A stretch of DNA of 64,000 bases from Aneurinibacillus tyrosinisolvens (GCF_001015055.1 NZ_BBWZ01000010.1:90814-154813); one strand, 5' to 3'. Positions 9,413 to 18,716 are shown, counted from the first letter of the stretch. The notes: generated from the sequence alone by a model not told the origin. Numbers and translations: made by a program.

Positions 9413-10571
9413 GTTTTTAGGATATCGCCGGAAGGATGGCACCGTAGGCGTTAGAAACCTTATTGCGATTATCCCGTCTGTCTTCTGTTCCGGTAAGGTT
9501 GCAGAGAGAATTGCCTATCAGGTACCCGGTTCCGTCTACTTTCGGCATCCGGTAGGCTGCAGCCAGGTTGGTGAAGACCTGGAAGTAACCGCACGGACAT
9601 TAATCCAAATTGGCAAAAATCCCAATTTCGCAGGTGTAGTCGTAGTTGGCCTGGGGTGTGAGCGATTCTCCCCGTATGAACTGGCAGATGGGATTGCCTC
9701 GGTAAATAAAATGCTGGAGACAGTCGTCATTCAGGAAGAAGGCGATTCGCTGGCCGCCATCCAACAGGGGGCAAGGTTTGCAAGGGAGATGCAGCAGGCA
9801 GCTTCCCGGCAGCAGCGCGAAGAAGCGGATGTAAGCGAATTAATTATCGGGTTAAACTGCGGGGGGTCAGATACGACTTCAGGCCTCATCGCCAATCCGG
9901 CGCTCGGCATCGCTTCCGATCGGATTGTGGCACAGGGCGGTACATCGATTTTAAGTGAAATTACAGAATTAATAGGAACGGAACATATTCTTGCCAGGAG
10001 AGCCAGCAATGAACAAGTGGCACAGGATATTATGGATACGATTTACCGTACGGAAAGGAAGCTGGAGAGACAAACGATGAATTCAAGCAACGAGAATCGA
10101 AAACACCTTATTTCTAAAGGGAACTATGATGGCGGATTATCCAGTGTGGTAGAGAAGTCTCTGGGCAGCATGAAAAAATCGGGCAATGCCCCCTTTAGCG
10201 GAGTGATTCGGTACGCGGAAAAGCCGCTAACAACAGGCTTGTTCTTAATGGACTCGCCAGGACACGACGGTGAAGTGACAACGGGGCAGGTAGCCGCGGG
10301 CGCCCAGATTATTTTGTTTCCCACAGGCAGGGGAACGCCAACCGGTTTTCCAGGGGTTCCTGTCATAAAAATAACAGGGAATCCGAAAACATATGAAAAA
10401 ATGAAAGAAAATATTGATATCAATGCGGGAACCGTGATAACCGATGGGAAGAGTTTAGACGAAATCGGTGAACAGATTTACCAGGAGATTCTGGAAGTTG
10501 CTTCAGGGAAGCTCGCTAAGGCAGAAATATTGGGACATGATGAACAATTCTGTGTCACGAGATTGCCCTAG
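9402..10571 (+). CDS. UxaA-family dehydratase/lyase large subunit
   Basis: 389 residues matching the C-terminal catalytic part of altronate/galactarate dehydratases and SuyB. Visible family blocks are GYRRKDGTVGVRNLIAIIPS, FRHPVGCSQ, VGLGCERF, LNCGGSDTTSGL (metal/substrate region) and PFSGVIRYAE..GLFLMDSPGHD. These enzymes remove water (or sulfite, for SuyAB) from hydroxy acids using Fe2+/Mn2+. Same operon as the TAXI transporter, which may import the substrate. Odd point: after the amber stop at 10569-10571 the same frame stays open for 19 more codons (PETINEMMKYFKALTGEMK) to a second TAG at 10629, possibly a lost natural C-terminus. Confidence 0.82.
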   Translation: MGDKFLGYRRKDGTVGVRNLIAIIPSVFCSGKVAERIAYQVPGSVYFRHPVGCSQVGEDLEVTARTLIQIGKNPNFAGVVVVGLGCERFSPYELADGIASVNKMLETVVIQEEGDSLAAIQQGARFAREMQQAASRQQREEADVSELIIGLNCGGSDTTSGLIANPALGIASDRIVAQGGTSILSEITELIGTEHILARRASNEQVAQDIMDTIYRTERKLERQTMNSSNENRKHLISKGNYDGGLSSVVEKSLGSMKKSGNAPFSGVIRYAEKPLTTGLFLMDSPGHDGEVTTGQVAAGAQIILFPTGRGTPTGFPGVPVIKITGNPKTYEKMKENIDINAGTVITDGKSLDEIGEQIYQEILEVASGKLAKAEILGHDEQFCVTRLP

Positions 10572-10698
10572 CCGGAAACCATTAATGAAATGATGAAATA
10601 TTTTAAAGCGCTTACAGGGGAGATGAAATAGTTTAATTTGCTCACCTGTTTGTATTTTTATCTTGGCAGTCTATTAATTATTAATTGGGGGTCTGGAA

Positions 10699-11709
10699 AT
10701 GAACAAGGTTTTAGTTGGAATCATGGCAGCGACATTATCGTTAACTACACTATTAACAGGATGCGGGAGCACGGGCAGTGCTGGTGGCGGCACGGCTGCT
10801 ACTGCAGGCAAGACAGAGCCGTCGGCCAAGGAGCAGAATTACGTAACGATCGCGACAGGCGGAAGCTCCGGTGTTTATTACACACTTGGCGGGGCGCTCG
10901 CTAAGCTTTATAAAGACAAACTGGGGTATAATGCTTCAGCGCAATCTACCGGCTCTTCTGTAGAAAATATAAATCTCGTATCAAGCAAGAAAGTAGATAT
11001 GGCATTCGTTATGTCTGACGTTACAGTAGAAGCTGATACAGGCAAGGGGAATTTTGAAAAGAACGGCCCTGTGAAAAACATCAAGGCCATGGGCGGCCTG
11101 TATATGAACTACGTTCACGTTATCACGCTGAACAACCCTGACATTAAGTCGATTGCTGACTTGAAGGGCAAGAGAATCGGTGTGGGAGCTCCAAACAGTG
11201 GAACAGAAGTAAATGCCCGGATGGTGCTGGCCGGATACGGAATGAGCTATAAGGACGTTAAGCCTGACTACTTATCGTTTGCGGAATGTGTGGAACAGCT
11301 GAAGAATGGAACGATTGATGCCGCATTCATGACGTCAGGGCTGGGTACTTCCGCGGTTATCGATTTGCAAACTGCAGGAACCGTAGGACTTGTGCCAATT
11401 GAGCCCGCCAAAATCGAAGAAATGAAGAAAGCGAACAAAGCCGTTATCCAGAGCGACATCCCGGCTGGAACGTACAAGAATGACAAGCCTGTTACTACAG
11501 TCGCTATGAAAAACATCCTGATTGTACGTGATGACTTCTCCGAAGAGCAGGTATACAAGATGACAAAAGCATTCTTTGAGAGCCTGAATGAGCTGGCGAC
11601 CGCTCATAAGACGGCAAAAGAAATCGATGCGAAACAGGCCGGAAAGGATCTTGTAATCCCGCTTCACCCTGGTGCAGAGAAGTACTTTAAAGAAGTAGGA
11701 GGACTATAA
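10699..11709 (+). CDS. TAXI-family TRAP transporter solute-binding lipoprotein
   Basis: 336 residues. A type II signal peptide ends in the lipobox LLTGC at residues 19-23, anchoring the protein to the membrane surface. The mature part begins with a Gly/Ser/Thr linker and then the TAXI hallmark VTIATGGSSGVYYTLGGALA, followed by SVENINLV and KGKRIGVGAPNSGTEVNARM. TAXI proteins bind dicarboxylates, glutamate or similar acids and hand them to a fused TRAP permease. The permease gene follows after a DUF1850 gene. Preceded by TTGGGGGTCTGGAAATG (good ribosome binding site). Confidence 0.93.
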   Translation: MNKVLVGIMAATLSLTTLLTGCGSTGSAGGGTAATAGKTEPSAKEQNYVTIATGGSSGVYYTLGGALAKLYKDKLGYNASAQSTGSSVENINLVSSKKVDMAFVMSDVTVEADTGKGNFEKNGPVKNIKAMGGLYMNYVHVITLNNPDIKSIADLKGKRIGVGAPNSGTEVNARMVLAGYGMSYKDVKPDYLSFAECVEQLKNGTIDAAFMTSGLGTSAVIDLQTAGTVGLVPIEPAKIEEMKKANKAVIQSDIPAGTYKNDKPVTTVAMKNILIVRDDFSEEQVYKMTKAFFESLNELATAHKTAKEIDAKQAGKDLVIPLHPGAEKYFKEVGGL

Positions 11710-11712
11710 TTA

Positions 11713-12213
11713 TTGGGTGATAAAGGAGGGATGAGGATAACGAGGAGGATGGCAAAACGCTTCCTGATTTTTGCAGCACTGCTCCTGCTCGTTATCCCGC
11801 GCCCTTTCTTAATTCTAAAAGACTTCAAATCACAGACTTCTTATGCGCAAATCCCTATTGAGAGAGATACCCGCTTTACTGTGGAATGGACTCACTCTGT
11901 AGAGAAAACACCGTGGAGGGAAACGTATGTAGCGGGATGGCCGCATGGGGTTAAATTAATTGAAACATCGTTTCGCTCCTATGGTGCAGGGGTACCGGCC
12001 GACACGGGTGTAGAAACGAAGGTAGTTAATGGCTGGATTACAGCAGAGCTTTCAGAACAAAGGGAACAGGTTATTTATTTGATTTCAAGGAAGGATTATA
12101 AGTTAATCATCGGACCGAAAACCATTGTTTTAACAAAATTAGTTCCTCGGTATACCTCTCTGGAAATAACGGCTGCCTGGCGTTTATGGTGGTGGGACCT
12201 ATTAATAAACTGA
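11713..12213 (+). CDS. DUF1850 protein of the TRAP operon
   Basis: Up to 166 residues; the exact start is uncertain (TTG 11713, ATG 11731 or ATG 11749, with GGAGG motifs directly next to the ATGs). A single N-terminal hydrophobic segment (FLIFAALLLLVIPRPFLIL) suggests a secreted or membrane-tethered protein. The rest (FTVEWTHSVEKTPWRETY, later LTKLVPRYTSLEITAAW) matches DUF1850, a small family almost always encoded between a TAXI binding protein and its permease. Its biochemical role is unknown; assembly or accessory function for the transporter is inferred from synteny. Confidence 0.8.
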   Translation: MGDKGGMRITRRMAKRFLIFAALLLLVIPRPFLILKDFKSQTSYAQIPIERDTRFTVEWTHSVEKTPWRETYVAGWPHGVKLIETSFRSYGAGVPADTGVETKVVNGWITAELSEQREQVIYLISRKDYKLIIGPKTIVLTKLVPRYTSLEITAAWRLWWWDLLIN

Positions 12214-12232
12214 TAGAAGAGGAAGTGAAAAC

Positions 12233-14215
12233 ATGAGTAACACGGAGAAAATACAGGCTTCGGAAGAAATTATACCGGCAGAAAATTTAGAAAAGATGCA
12301 GGCTCTTCTTGAAGAATATGATCCGGAAGCGGGCTACCGGAAATTCGATAAAAAATGGATTAGTGTCCTCGTTTCTGTTATTGCGGTTAGTTTAGCCTTA
12401 TTTCACTTATACACAGCCTATGCCGGCCCGATTATCACTTTAATGCACCGTTCTCTTCACGTCGCTGTTATCCTTTGCCTTATCTTCCTGCTATATCCCG
12501 GATTGAAAAAAAGCTCCCGTAAGAAGCTTTCCCTGTTTGATGCGTTTCTTGCCCTTGTCTCCTTATTTACCGCCGGCTATATTTTTATTTTTTATGCGGA
12601 CATTGTAAGCCGGGGCGGAATTCCCTCCGCTATGGACGTTACATTTGCGACGATTACATGTATCCTCGTTTTAGAAGCTTCAAGGCGTGTGGCAGGCTGG
12701 GAATTAGCTGCCATGGCGGGGATCTTTATCGCTTATGCTTATTTAGGACCCTATCTCCCTGGTGATTTTGGCCATCGCGGCTACACGCTGGGGGATATCT
12801 TCAGCTATTTCTACGTAACGACAGAAGGAATTTATGGCGATGCTGTTGCTGTATCGTCAACCTTTATCATTCTGTTCATTCTTTTCGGCGCCTTTCTGTC
12901 AAGAACAGGGATGGGTACATTGTTTAATGATTTGTCTCTTGCCATTGCGGGAAGCAGTAAGGGTGGACCCGCTAAAGTTGGTGTTATAGCCAGTGCGGTG
13001 CATGGTTCTATCAACGGTTCTGCTGTAGCAAGTGTAGTAACGACCGGATCCTTTACGATCCCATTGATGAAAAGGGTAGGATACAAACCGGAGTTTGCAG
13101 GGGCAGTCGAAGCGACAGCCGCTGTAGGGGGACAAATCCTGCCGCCTGTAATGGGAGCGGCCGCCTTTATCATGGCCGAGACGCTTGGCGTTTCATATGC
13201 AACGATCGCACTAGCGGCCACCATTCCGGCTCTAATGTATTACTATGGATTGCTTGCCCAGGTTCATTTACGCGCGGATAAAGATAACCTCGAGGGTCTG
13301 AGGAAGGACCAGCTTCCTAAAGTAATCGATGTCTTAAAGCAGCGCGGACACCTTTTGATTCCGCTCCTTCTGCTTATCGGCCTTCTTATGGCAGGGTATT
13401 CTCCAACACTCACCGGATTTTATACGATTATTGCCACGGTTCTTATCGCTGCTCTGCGTAAAGAAAGCCGGATGGGTTTCCGGGATATCCTTGCAGCGCT
13501 GGAGGCGGGGGTACGGGAGACGTTAAGCGTAGCTGTCGCCTGTGCCGCAGTAGGTATCACGGTAGGGGTATTTAGTTTAACAGGATTAGGCTTGAAGTTC
13601 GCGAACATTATTCTTGAGTTAGGGCAGGGAAACCTATTCCTCACACTTTTATTAACGATGGTTGCTTCCATTATCCTCGGATTGGGACTGCCTTCGATTC
13701 CGTGCTACATTATTACGGCAACAATGGCAGCTCCTGCGCTTTCTAAATTCGGGGTTGACCCGCTTGTGGCGCATCTGTTTGTATTCTATTTCGGTGTTAT
13801 TGCGAACCTGACACCTCCGGTAGCACTGGCCGCATTTGCCGGGGCGGGCCTCGCCGGATCGGATCCGCAGCGAACGGGCTGGATTTCCACGAAGCTGGCT
13901 CTGGCGGGATTTGTCGTTCCGTTTGTCTTTGTTTATAAGCCTGCGATTTTAATTATACATTCAGGCATTACTGATATTGTTACGGCCGTCGCTGTCCTTG
14001 TTGTTTCCGTAACAGCGCTGGCGGTCGCTGTAGAGGGGTATGTTTTCACAAAGGTACCGATGGTAAACCGGCTTGTTCTGATGGTGTGTGCCTTCGTCAT
14101 TATGTTCCCTGGAATTCTGGCGGCAGGAATCGGATTCATCGGAATCCTTGGTGTGTTCGTATGGCAGTATTATAAGAAAAAGCAGCAGGTGAGCGGGCTG
14201 CCGTTATCCGCGTAA
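12233..14215 (+). CDS. TRAP transporter permease, fused 4TM/12TM (TAXI type)
   Basis: 660 residues with about 16-18 hydrophobic helices. The first third is the DctQ-like 4-helix part; the remainder is the DctM-like importer with FGAFLSRTGMGTLFNDL, GSSKGGPAKVGVIASAVHGSINGSAVASV and LGLGLPSIPCYIITA, typical of TRAP-T fusions. It works with the TAXI lipoprotein upstream as a Na+- or H+-coupled secondary importer of an organic acid. Followed by a strong terminator, so it closes the uxaA-TRAP operon. Confidence 0.93.
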   Translation: MSNTEKIQASEEIIPAENLEKMQALLEEYDPEAGYRKFDKKWISVLVSVIAVSLALFHLYTAYAGPIITLMHRSLHVAVILCLIFLLYPGLKKSSRKKLSLFDAFLALVSLFTAGYIFIFYADIVSRGGIPSAMDVTFATITCILVLEASRRVAGWELAAMAGIFIAYAYLGPYLPGDFGHRGYTLGDIFSYFYVTTEGIYGDAVAVSSTFIILFILFGAFLSRTGMGTLFNDLSLAIAGSSKGGPAKVGVIASAVHGSINGSAVASVVTTGSFTIPLMKRVGYKPEFAGAVEATAAVGGQILPPVMGAAAFIMAETLGVSYATIALAATIPALMYYYGLLAQVHLRADKDNLEGLRKDQLPKVIDVLKQRGHLLIPLLLLIGLLMAGYSPTLTGFYTIIATVLIAALRKESRMGFRDILAALEAGVRETLSVAVACAAVGITVGVFSLTGLGLKFANIILELGQGNLFLTLLLTMVASIILGLGLPSIPCYIITATMAAPALSKFGVDPLVAHLFVFYFGVIANLTPPVALAAFAGAGLAGSDPQRTGWISTKLALAGFVVPFVFVYKPAILIIHSGITDIVTAVAVLVVSVTALAVAVEGYVFTKVPMVNRLVLMVCAFVIMFPGILAAGIGFIGILGVFVWQYYKKKQQVSGLPLSA

Positions 14216-14224
14216 GAAATGATG

Positions 14225-14260
14225 AAAAAACCCGGCTGCACACGCAACCGGGTTTTTTTG
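14225..14260 (+). terminator. Intrinsic terminator after the TRAP permease
   Basis: AACCCGGCTGC pairs with GCAACCGGGTT around a short loop, followed by T7. It separates the transporter operon from the LarA-like operon. Confidence 0.85.
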
Positions 14261-14291
14261 AAACATCACGATTTAGGGAGGGAAGAGAATC

Positions 14292-15602
14292 ATGCCGGTT
14301 AATACGGGCTCCATCCAGTTATATCCTATCCAAATTCGTTCACAGGCTCCGACTGTGGAACACATTCCATCCGCGATCGAGACAGCGGTTGAGCAAATCA
14401 TCCAGAGCAGCGATCGTTTGCAGAAGCTTAAGCCCGGGGCAAGAATTGCAATTACAGCAGGAAGCCGGGGAATCGCAAACTACGTAGAAATCATGAAAGC
14501 TGTTGTCAAGTGCCTTCAAGCAAAAGGATATGAACCGTTTCTCTTCTCAGCAATGGGAAGCCATGGGCGCGGAGAAGCATCCGGCCAGCGGGAAGTTCTT
14601 GATAGCCTTGGCATTACAGCGGATGCAGTACATTGTCCGGTTTCCTGTTCAAGTGAATTGGTTGTGCTTGATACACTGAAGGCATTTGACCGTTCAATCC
14701 CTGTGTATTGTGCGAAAGAAGCGGTGGAGGCAGATGGGGTTATCGTAATTAATCGCATCAAACCACACACGTCTTTCCGTGGGGATTACGAAAGCGGACT
14801 GTTTAAGATGATGGCGGTCGGCATGGGCCGAGCGAAAGGGGCGGACATGTTCCACGGTTTTGGCGCCGGACTGCTTGCTGATATGATTCCTTTGATTGGG
14901 CGAAGCATCATACAGCATGCTCCGATTGTTGGCGGCATTGGGATCATTGAGAATGCAAATGAACGGACGGCCATTATTGAAGGAATGGGTTATGAGCAAA
15001 TACCGGAACGGGAGAAAGAACTGTTGAATCAGGCGAAGCAATTTATGCCCCGCCTTCCTGTTGATACGATGGATATTTGTATTATAGAGGAGATGGGCAA
15101 GAATTATAGCGGCACCGGTATGGATACAAACATTATTGGAAGAATGCGGATTGAAGGGATAAAAGAACCGGAAAAGCCGCACATTACGTACCTTGGTGTG
15201 CTGCGCCTGTCTGAAGCTTCCCACGGTAATGCCAATGGAATCGGCCTTGCGGATTTAACAACGGAAACCTTAGTGCAATCCGTGGATAAAACAGCAACAT
15301 ACTTAAACTGTATGACTGCCGGCTTTGCCGTTCGTGCGGCCATCCCCATGACGTTTCCGGATGATAGAGCGCTGCTTGAGGGCGCTTTAAAAATGCTGAG
15401 ATTAAAAGACATAAAGGATTTACGCATGGTTGTGATTAGGAATACCCTTCACATCGACCATGTATGGGTCACAGAGGCGATATACGAGGACATTAAGGCG
15501 GAGCAGGGAATTGTCCTCGCAGACGAACCGTTTCCGCTGGCATTTGATAAGGAAGGGAATTGGAGGTGGAACGATGTCCACGGGACCGTTAACAGGAGTT
15601 AA
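14292..15602 (+). CDS. LarA-like (DUF2088) nickel-pincer-type isomerase
   Basis: 436 residues with the two-domain LarA layout. The N-terminal domain has ARIAITAGSRGIANYVEIMKA and LFSAMGSHGRGEA; the central part VIVINRIKPHTSFRGDYESGLFKMMAVGMGRAKGA has the KPHT and K..GK-type residues that in LarA enzymes hold substrate and the nickel pincer nucleotide. LarA enzymes racemise or epimerise 2-hydroxy acids. No larB, larC or larE maturation gene is in the window, so cofactor supply would come from elsewhere, or this homologue does other chemistry. Its last 29 bases overlap the following CoA-transferase, so translation is coupled. Confidence 0.78.
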   Translation: MPVNTGSIQLYPIQIRSQAPTVEHIPSAIETAVEQIIQSSDRLQKLKPGARIAITAGSRGIANYVEIMKAVVKCLQAKGYEPFLFSAMGSHGRGEASGQREVLDSLGITADAVHCPVSCSSELVVLDTLKAFDRSIPVYCAKEAVEADGVIVINRIKPHTSFRGDYESGLFKMMAVGMGRAKGADMFHGFGAGLLADMIPLIGRSIIQHAPIVGGIGIIENANERTAIIEGMGYEQIPEREKELLNQAKQFMPRLPVDTMDICIIEEMGKNYSGTGMDTNIIGRMRIEGIKEPEKPHITYLGVLRLSEASHGNANGIGLADLTTETLVQSVDKTATYLNCMTAGFAVRAAIPMTFPDDRALLEGALKMLRLKDIKDLRMVVIRNTLHIDHVWVTEAIYEDIKAEQGIVLADEPFPLAFDKEGNWRWNDVHGTVNRS

Positions 15603-16788
15603 GGTAATTGAATTTACACATTGGCTCGCAGCCCCCTATTGCGGAAATATTCTTTCTGATCTTGGTGCCAGCGTGATTAAAGTGGAGTCTATCTCAGGAG
15701 ATCAGGTAAGAAAGACGGGGAGCTACTATAAAGAAGGAGAAAACTTTCTTTATCTTGCTTACAACCACGGCAAGAGGGGAATTTCTCTGGACTTGAAAAA
15801 AGAAGAAGGAAAGAAAATCGCGAGGGAGCTGCTGCAGGGTGCAGATGTTCTGCTGGAAAACTTTCGTCCTGGCGTCATGAATAAGCTTGGTTTAGGATAC
15901 GAAGACGTCTCCGGCTTAAATCCCAGGCTCATTTACTGCAGCGTTTCTGCCTTTGGGAATACGCCGGAATACGCAAACAGGCCGGGAATGGATCCGATCA
16001 TACAGGGGATGGGAGCGGCCATGAGCATGACCGCGGCGGATGAGAACTCTCCACCACTGCTTCCCGGAGTGCCCATTGCAGACAATTCTACGGCATTCAT
16101 GGCGTTTGGAGCCATATGTGCGGCGCTTTATGAACGTGAAAAAAGCGGAAAAGGGCAAAAAATCGAGTTGAATCTAATCGATATGATGGTACTTAATCTA
16201 TCTACCCGGTTTGGCCAGTATCTCGCTACAGGTGAAAATCCGAAACCAATGGGCAATCAGCATTCCCAGGTTGTGCCTTACCAGGCTTTTCCGACACAGG
16301 ACGGCTGGATGATGGCCGGGGCACAGGCCGATCATGCGTGGGAACCTTTTTGCAGGGCGATCGGGCAGGAACAACTGCTTTCTATCGAAAAGTACAGCAC
16401 AAATACAGACCGGGTAATTCACCGTGAAGAATTGAACAGTTTGTTAAATGAAGTATTTAAGAAGAAAACGACGGATGAATGGTGTGAAATTTTTAAAGAA
16501 CGAAATATTTTACACGGGCCGGTGTGGGGAATTGGTGAATTAGTCAATAGCGATGTCATTCAGGATCATAATATTATTGTTGACACCGAACATAGTAAAC
16601 TGGGCACCCTGCCAGTTATCGCAGCGCCGGTTCACTATTCCCGGACCAAAGTAAAGGTGCAATCGGCTGCCAATTTACTAGGAGAGCACACGGCTGAGAT
16701 TCTAACGGAACTGGGTTACAGCGCCGGAGAAATCGAACATTTTGTTTCACAGGGAGTGGTGAATGTCCATGAAAGACTTACTGTTTGA
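15574..16788 (+). CDS. Class III CoA-transferase, second copy
   Basis: 404 residues from ATG 15574 behind TTGGAGGTGGAACG; an in-frame upstream extension to 15460 lies inside the LarA-like gene and is unlikely. KVIEFTHWLAAPYCGNILSDLGASVIKVE opens the family fold and Asp170 (GVPIADNS) is the catalytic residue position. It is clearly divergent from the first CoA-transferase at 5639, so probably a different acid or donor. Coupled to the LarA-like gene upstream and followed within 40 bases by the second GntR gene. Confidence 0.88.
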   Translation: MSTGPLTGVKVIEFTHWLAAPYCGNILSDLGASVIKVESISGDQVRKTGSYYKEGENFLYLAYNHGKRGISLDLKKEEGKKIARELLQGADVLLENFRPGVMNKLGLGYEDVSGLNPRLIYCSVSAFGNTPEYANRPGMDPIIQGMGAAMSMTAADENSPPLLPGVPIADNSTAFMAFGAICAALYEREKSGKGQKIELNLIDMMVLNLSTRFGQYLATGENPKPMGNQHSQVVPYQAFPTQDGWMMAGAQADHAWEPFCRAIGQEQLLSIEKYSTNTDRVIHREELNSLLNEVFKKKTTDEWCEIFKERNILHGPVWGIGELVNSDVIQDHNIIVDTEHSKLGTLPVIAAPVHYSRTKVKVQSAANLLGEHTAEILTELGYSAGEIEHFVSQGVVNVHERLTV

Positions 16789-16828
16789 AGCTGACCTTTT
16801 CATACTTTAGCGGGGAAGGAAGAAGGGA

Positions 16829-17563
16829 ATGAGCTTAAAGCCAATAAAAAAGAAACGTCTCTTCGAAGAAATCATTGTTGCGATCGAAAAATATATTCGC
16901 GAAGAAAAGATCCAGCCGGGGGAACGCCTGCCGTCCGAAAACGAATTAGCAGCCCTGTTCAATGTAAGCAAGACAGCAGTGAGGGAGGCGATGAGTGTGT
17001 TAAACGCAAATGGCGTCATTGAAACAAGATCCGGGGCCGGAATTTTTTTGAAGGATACAATCGAGGAAACAGTCAGCCAGCGCCTGGTGACGAGCCTGAT
17101 CAAGAAGAGCGAGCTCCAGGAAATTCTTGAGTTCCGCAGAGGATTAGAAATCGAGGCGGCGGCTTTAGCTGCGATGCGGGCGACACCGCAGGATATTAAG
17201 CGAATCGTGCACAACCACGAAGTATTGATTGAGGCAAATAAGGCAGGAGAGTTTGGGATTAAAGAAGACTATATGTTTCACTATTCGATTATTATAGCTT
17301 CACATAACAACGTATACCGGAATGTATTTAAGGCGGTTTCCTATAAAGTAGAGAAAGGGATTCGTGTGAGTAAGATGCAGTCCATTTCTCTTCCGAACCG
17401 GTTTGCGCAGGCATACGAGGAGCATGAGGAAATTATCGAAGCGATATCCCTGCGCAATCCGGAGCAGGCATCTGCGGCAATGAGGGCCCATCTTACGAAA
17501 AACGAAGAAAAAATCTGGACCTATTTTAAAGAGAATGAACCAACAGAAGAGAATGAAGTCTAA
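16829..17563 (+). CDS. FadR-type GntR regulator, second copy
   Basis: 244 residues. Winged helix at residues 8-75 (EEKIQPGERLPSENELAALF then NVSKTAVREAMSVLNANGVI and GAGIFL), then an FCD domain with EILEFRRGLEIEAAALAA and the helical metal/ligand-binding part (HNHEVL, DYMFHYSIIIASHNN). Full-length FCD, unlike the shorter regulator at 8157. Being last in the LarA/CoA-transferase operon and 72 bases upstream of operator 3, it is the better candidate to bind the three shared palindromes; that is inference. Confidence 0.88.
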   Translation: MSLKPIKKKRLFEEIIVAIEKYIREEKIQPGERLPSENELAALFNVSKTAVREAMSVLNANGVIETRSGAGIFLKDTIEETVSQRLVTSLIKKSELQEILEFRRGLEIEAAALAAMRATPQDIKRIVHNHEVLIEANKAGEFGIKEDYMFHYSIIIASHNNVYRNVFKAVSYKVEKGIRVSKMQSISLPNRFAQAYEEHEEIIEAISLRNPEQASAAMRAHLTKNEEKIWTYFKENEPTEENEV

Positions 17564-17634
17564 AAATATTAAATTATTGAAATTATGCGTATAATTAACT
17601 ATAATTTATTTGGATGTGCTGTTGTTTCGATAAT

Positions 17635-17645
17635 TGGTCTGACCA
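17635..17645. promoter_or_regulatory. GntR (FadR-type) operator 3
   Basis: TGGTCTGACCA, flanked on the minus strand by AATTTATTA, matching operators 1 and 2 over about 20 positions. It lies 30 bases before the hydroxyacid dehydrogenase start, where a bound repressor would block the promoter. Confidence 0.75.
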
Positions 17646-17674
17646 TAATAAATTGATAATATTTTTATTGCAGG

Positions 17675-18688
17675 ATGGGAGGAAGGGAGAATGCCACAAA
17701 AACGATCCTCTACTTTGATAAAGTATTCGAGGAATTCAAGCAGCTTCTTTTGGAACACAAACCTCCGGGATTCGATTTATGGTATTGGGATGAAATGACC
17801 GAACAGGAAAGAACAGAAATGCTTCCGCAATCAGACTACCTGTTAGTCGCTACCCGCAAGGTTGGGAAGGATATTTTATCTCAGGCACATAGAGCGCGGT
17901 TTGTGCAAAAGACCGGGATTGGCGTAGATAACATTGATCTTGAAGAAGCAGCGAGGCTGGGGCTGCCGGTTTGCAATACGCCTGGCGGGAACTCCACTGG
18001 TGTGGCTGAACTGACCGTACTGCTGATTTTATCCCTGTACCGGAAGCTTCCCTTGCTTAATGAATCGCTGAAAAGCGGCCGTTGGCTAAGCTGGGAGGTG
18101 CGCCTCAACTCTTATCAAATGGAAGGAAAAACCCATGGATTTATTGGTTTTGGAAATATTGGCCGGGAAACCGCAAAACGTTCCCGGGCTTTTGGAACAA
18201 AAATCGTTTACCACGATAAATTCCGCTTACCAGAGGAGAAGGAAAGAGAGCTGGGAGCTATCTACCTGGAATTAGAGGAACTGCTTGAAACGGCTGATAT
18301 TGTTAGTATTCATGCCCCTTTATTACCTGAAACGAGAAATCTCATTGGAGAAAAAGAGCTTAAGTTAATGAAGCCGAATGCGATTCTAATTAACGTTTCC
18401 CGTGGGGGAATTGTTGAGGAGGCCGCCCTCTGCCATGCGCTTAAGCAGGAGTGGATTGCAGGTGCCGGGATTGACGTATGGCAATCAGAGCCCCCGGATA
18501 AGGAGCATCCTTTGCTCACACTTGCTAATGTAGTCGCGACACCCCACATTGGAGCCGGTACGAGAGATACGCTCGATCAAGTCCTGCATATGGCTTTTCA
18601 AAATATAAAAAAGGCAGATGAAGGGCAGACACCCGATTATGCAGTAAACGGAGTAGATAAGGTCCGAGCAAATTTTTCGATTACGTAA
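17675..18688 (+). CDS. D-2-hydroxyacid dehydrogenase family protein
   Basis: 337 residues with the family layout: N-terminal lid with VQKTGIGVDNIDLEEAARLGLPVCNTPGGNS, NAD-binding THGFIGFGNIGRETAKRSRAFG, then NVSRGGIVEEAAL, and the catalytic Arg/Glu/His set (NVSRG, WQSEPP, TPHIGAGT). It reduces a 2-keto acid or oxidises a D-2-hydroxy acid with NAD(P). Start problem: the ribosome binding site GGGAGGAAGGGAG best fits ATG 17691, but that ATG is one base out of frame across an A5 tract; the in-frame ATG is 17675. A lost A in the tract (true mutation or sequencing error) would explain this. First gene of the operon behind operator 3. Confidence 0.85.
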   Translation: MGGRENATKTILYFDKVFEEFKQLLLEHKPPGFDLWYWDEMTEQERTEMLPQSDYLLVATRKVGKDILSQAHRARFVQKTGIGVDNIDLEEAARLGLPVCNTPGGNSTGVAELTVLLILSLYRKLPLLNESLKSGRWLSWEVRLNSYQMEGKTHGFIGFGNIGRETAKRSRAFGTKIVYHDKFRLPEEKERELGAIYLELEELLETADIVSIHAPLLPETRNLIGEKELKLMKPNAILINVSRGGIVEEAALCHALKQEWIAGAGIDVWQSEPPDKEHPLLTLANVVATPHIGAGTRDTLDQVLHMAFQNIKKADEGQTPDYAVNGVDKVRANFSIT

Positions 18689-18716
18689 TAATGATAATGA
18701 ATAAGGAGAGGGTTAC

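Noticed and set aside
9092..10571. Definite assignment as sulfolactate sulfo-lyase SuyAB
   Set aside because: The split architecture fits, but altronate and galactarate dehydratase relatives can also be split, and no sulfite-handling genes are nearby.
10569..10631. UAG as pyrrolysine codon in the UxaA-type gene
   Set aside because: No pyl genes or methylamine context; a nonsense mutation or natural end is simpler.
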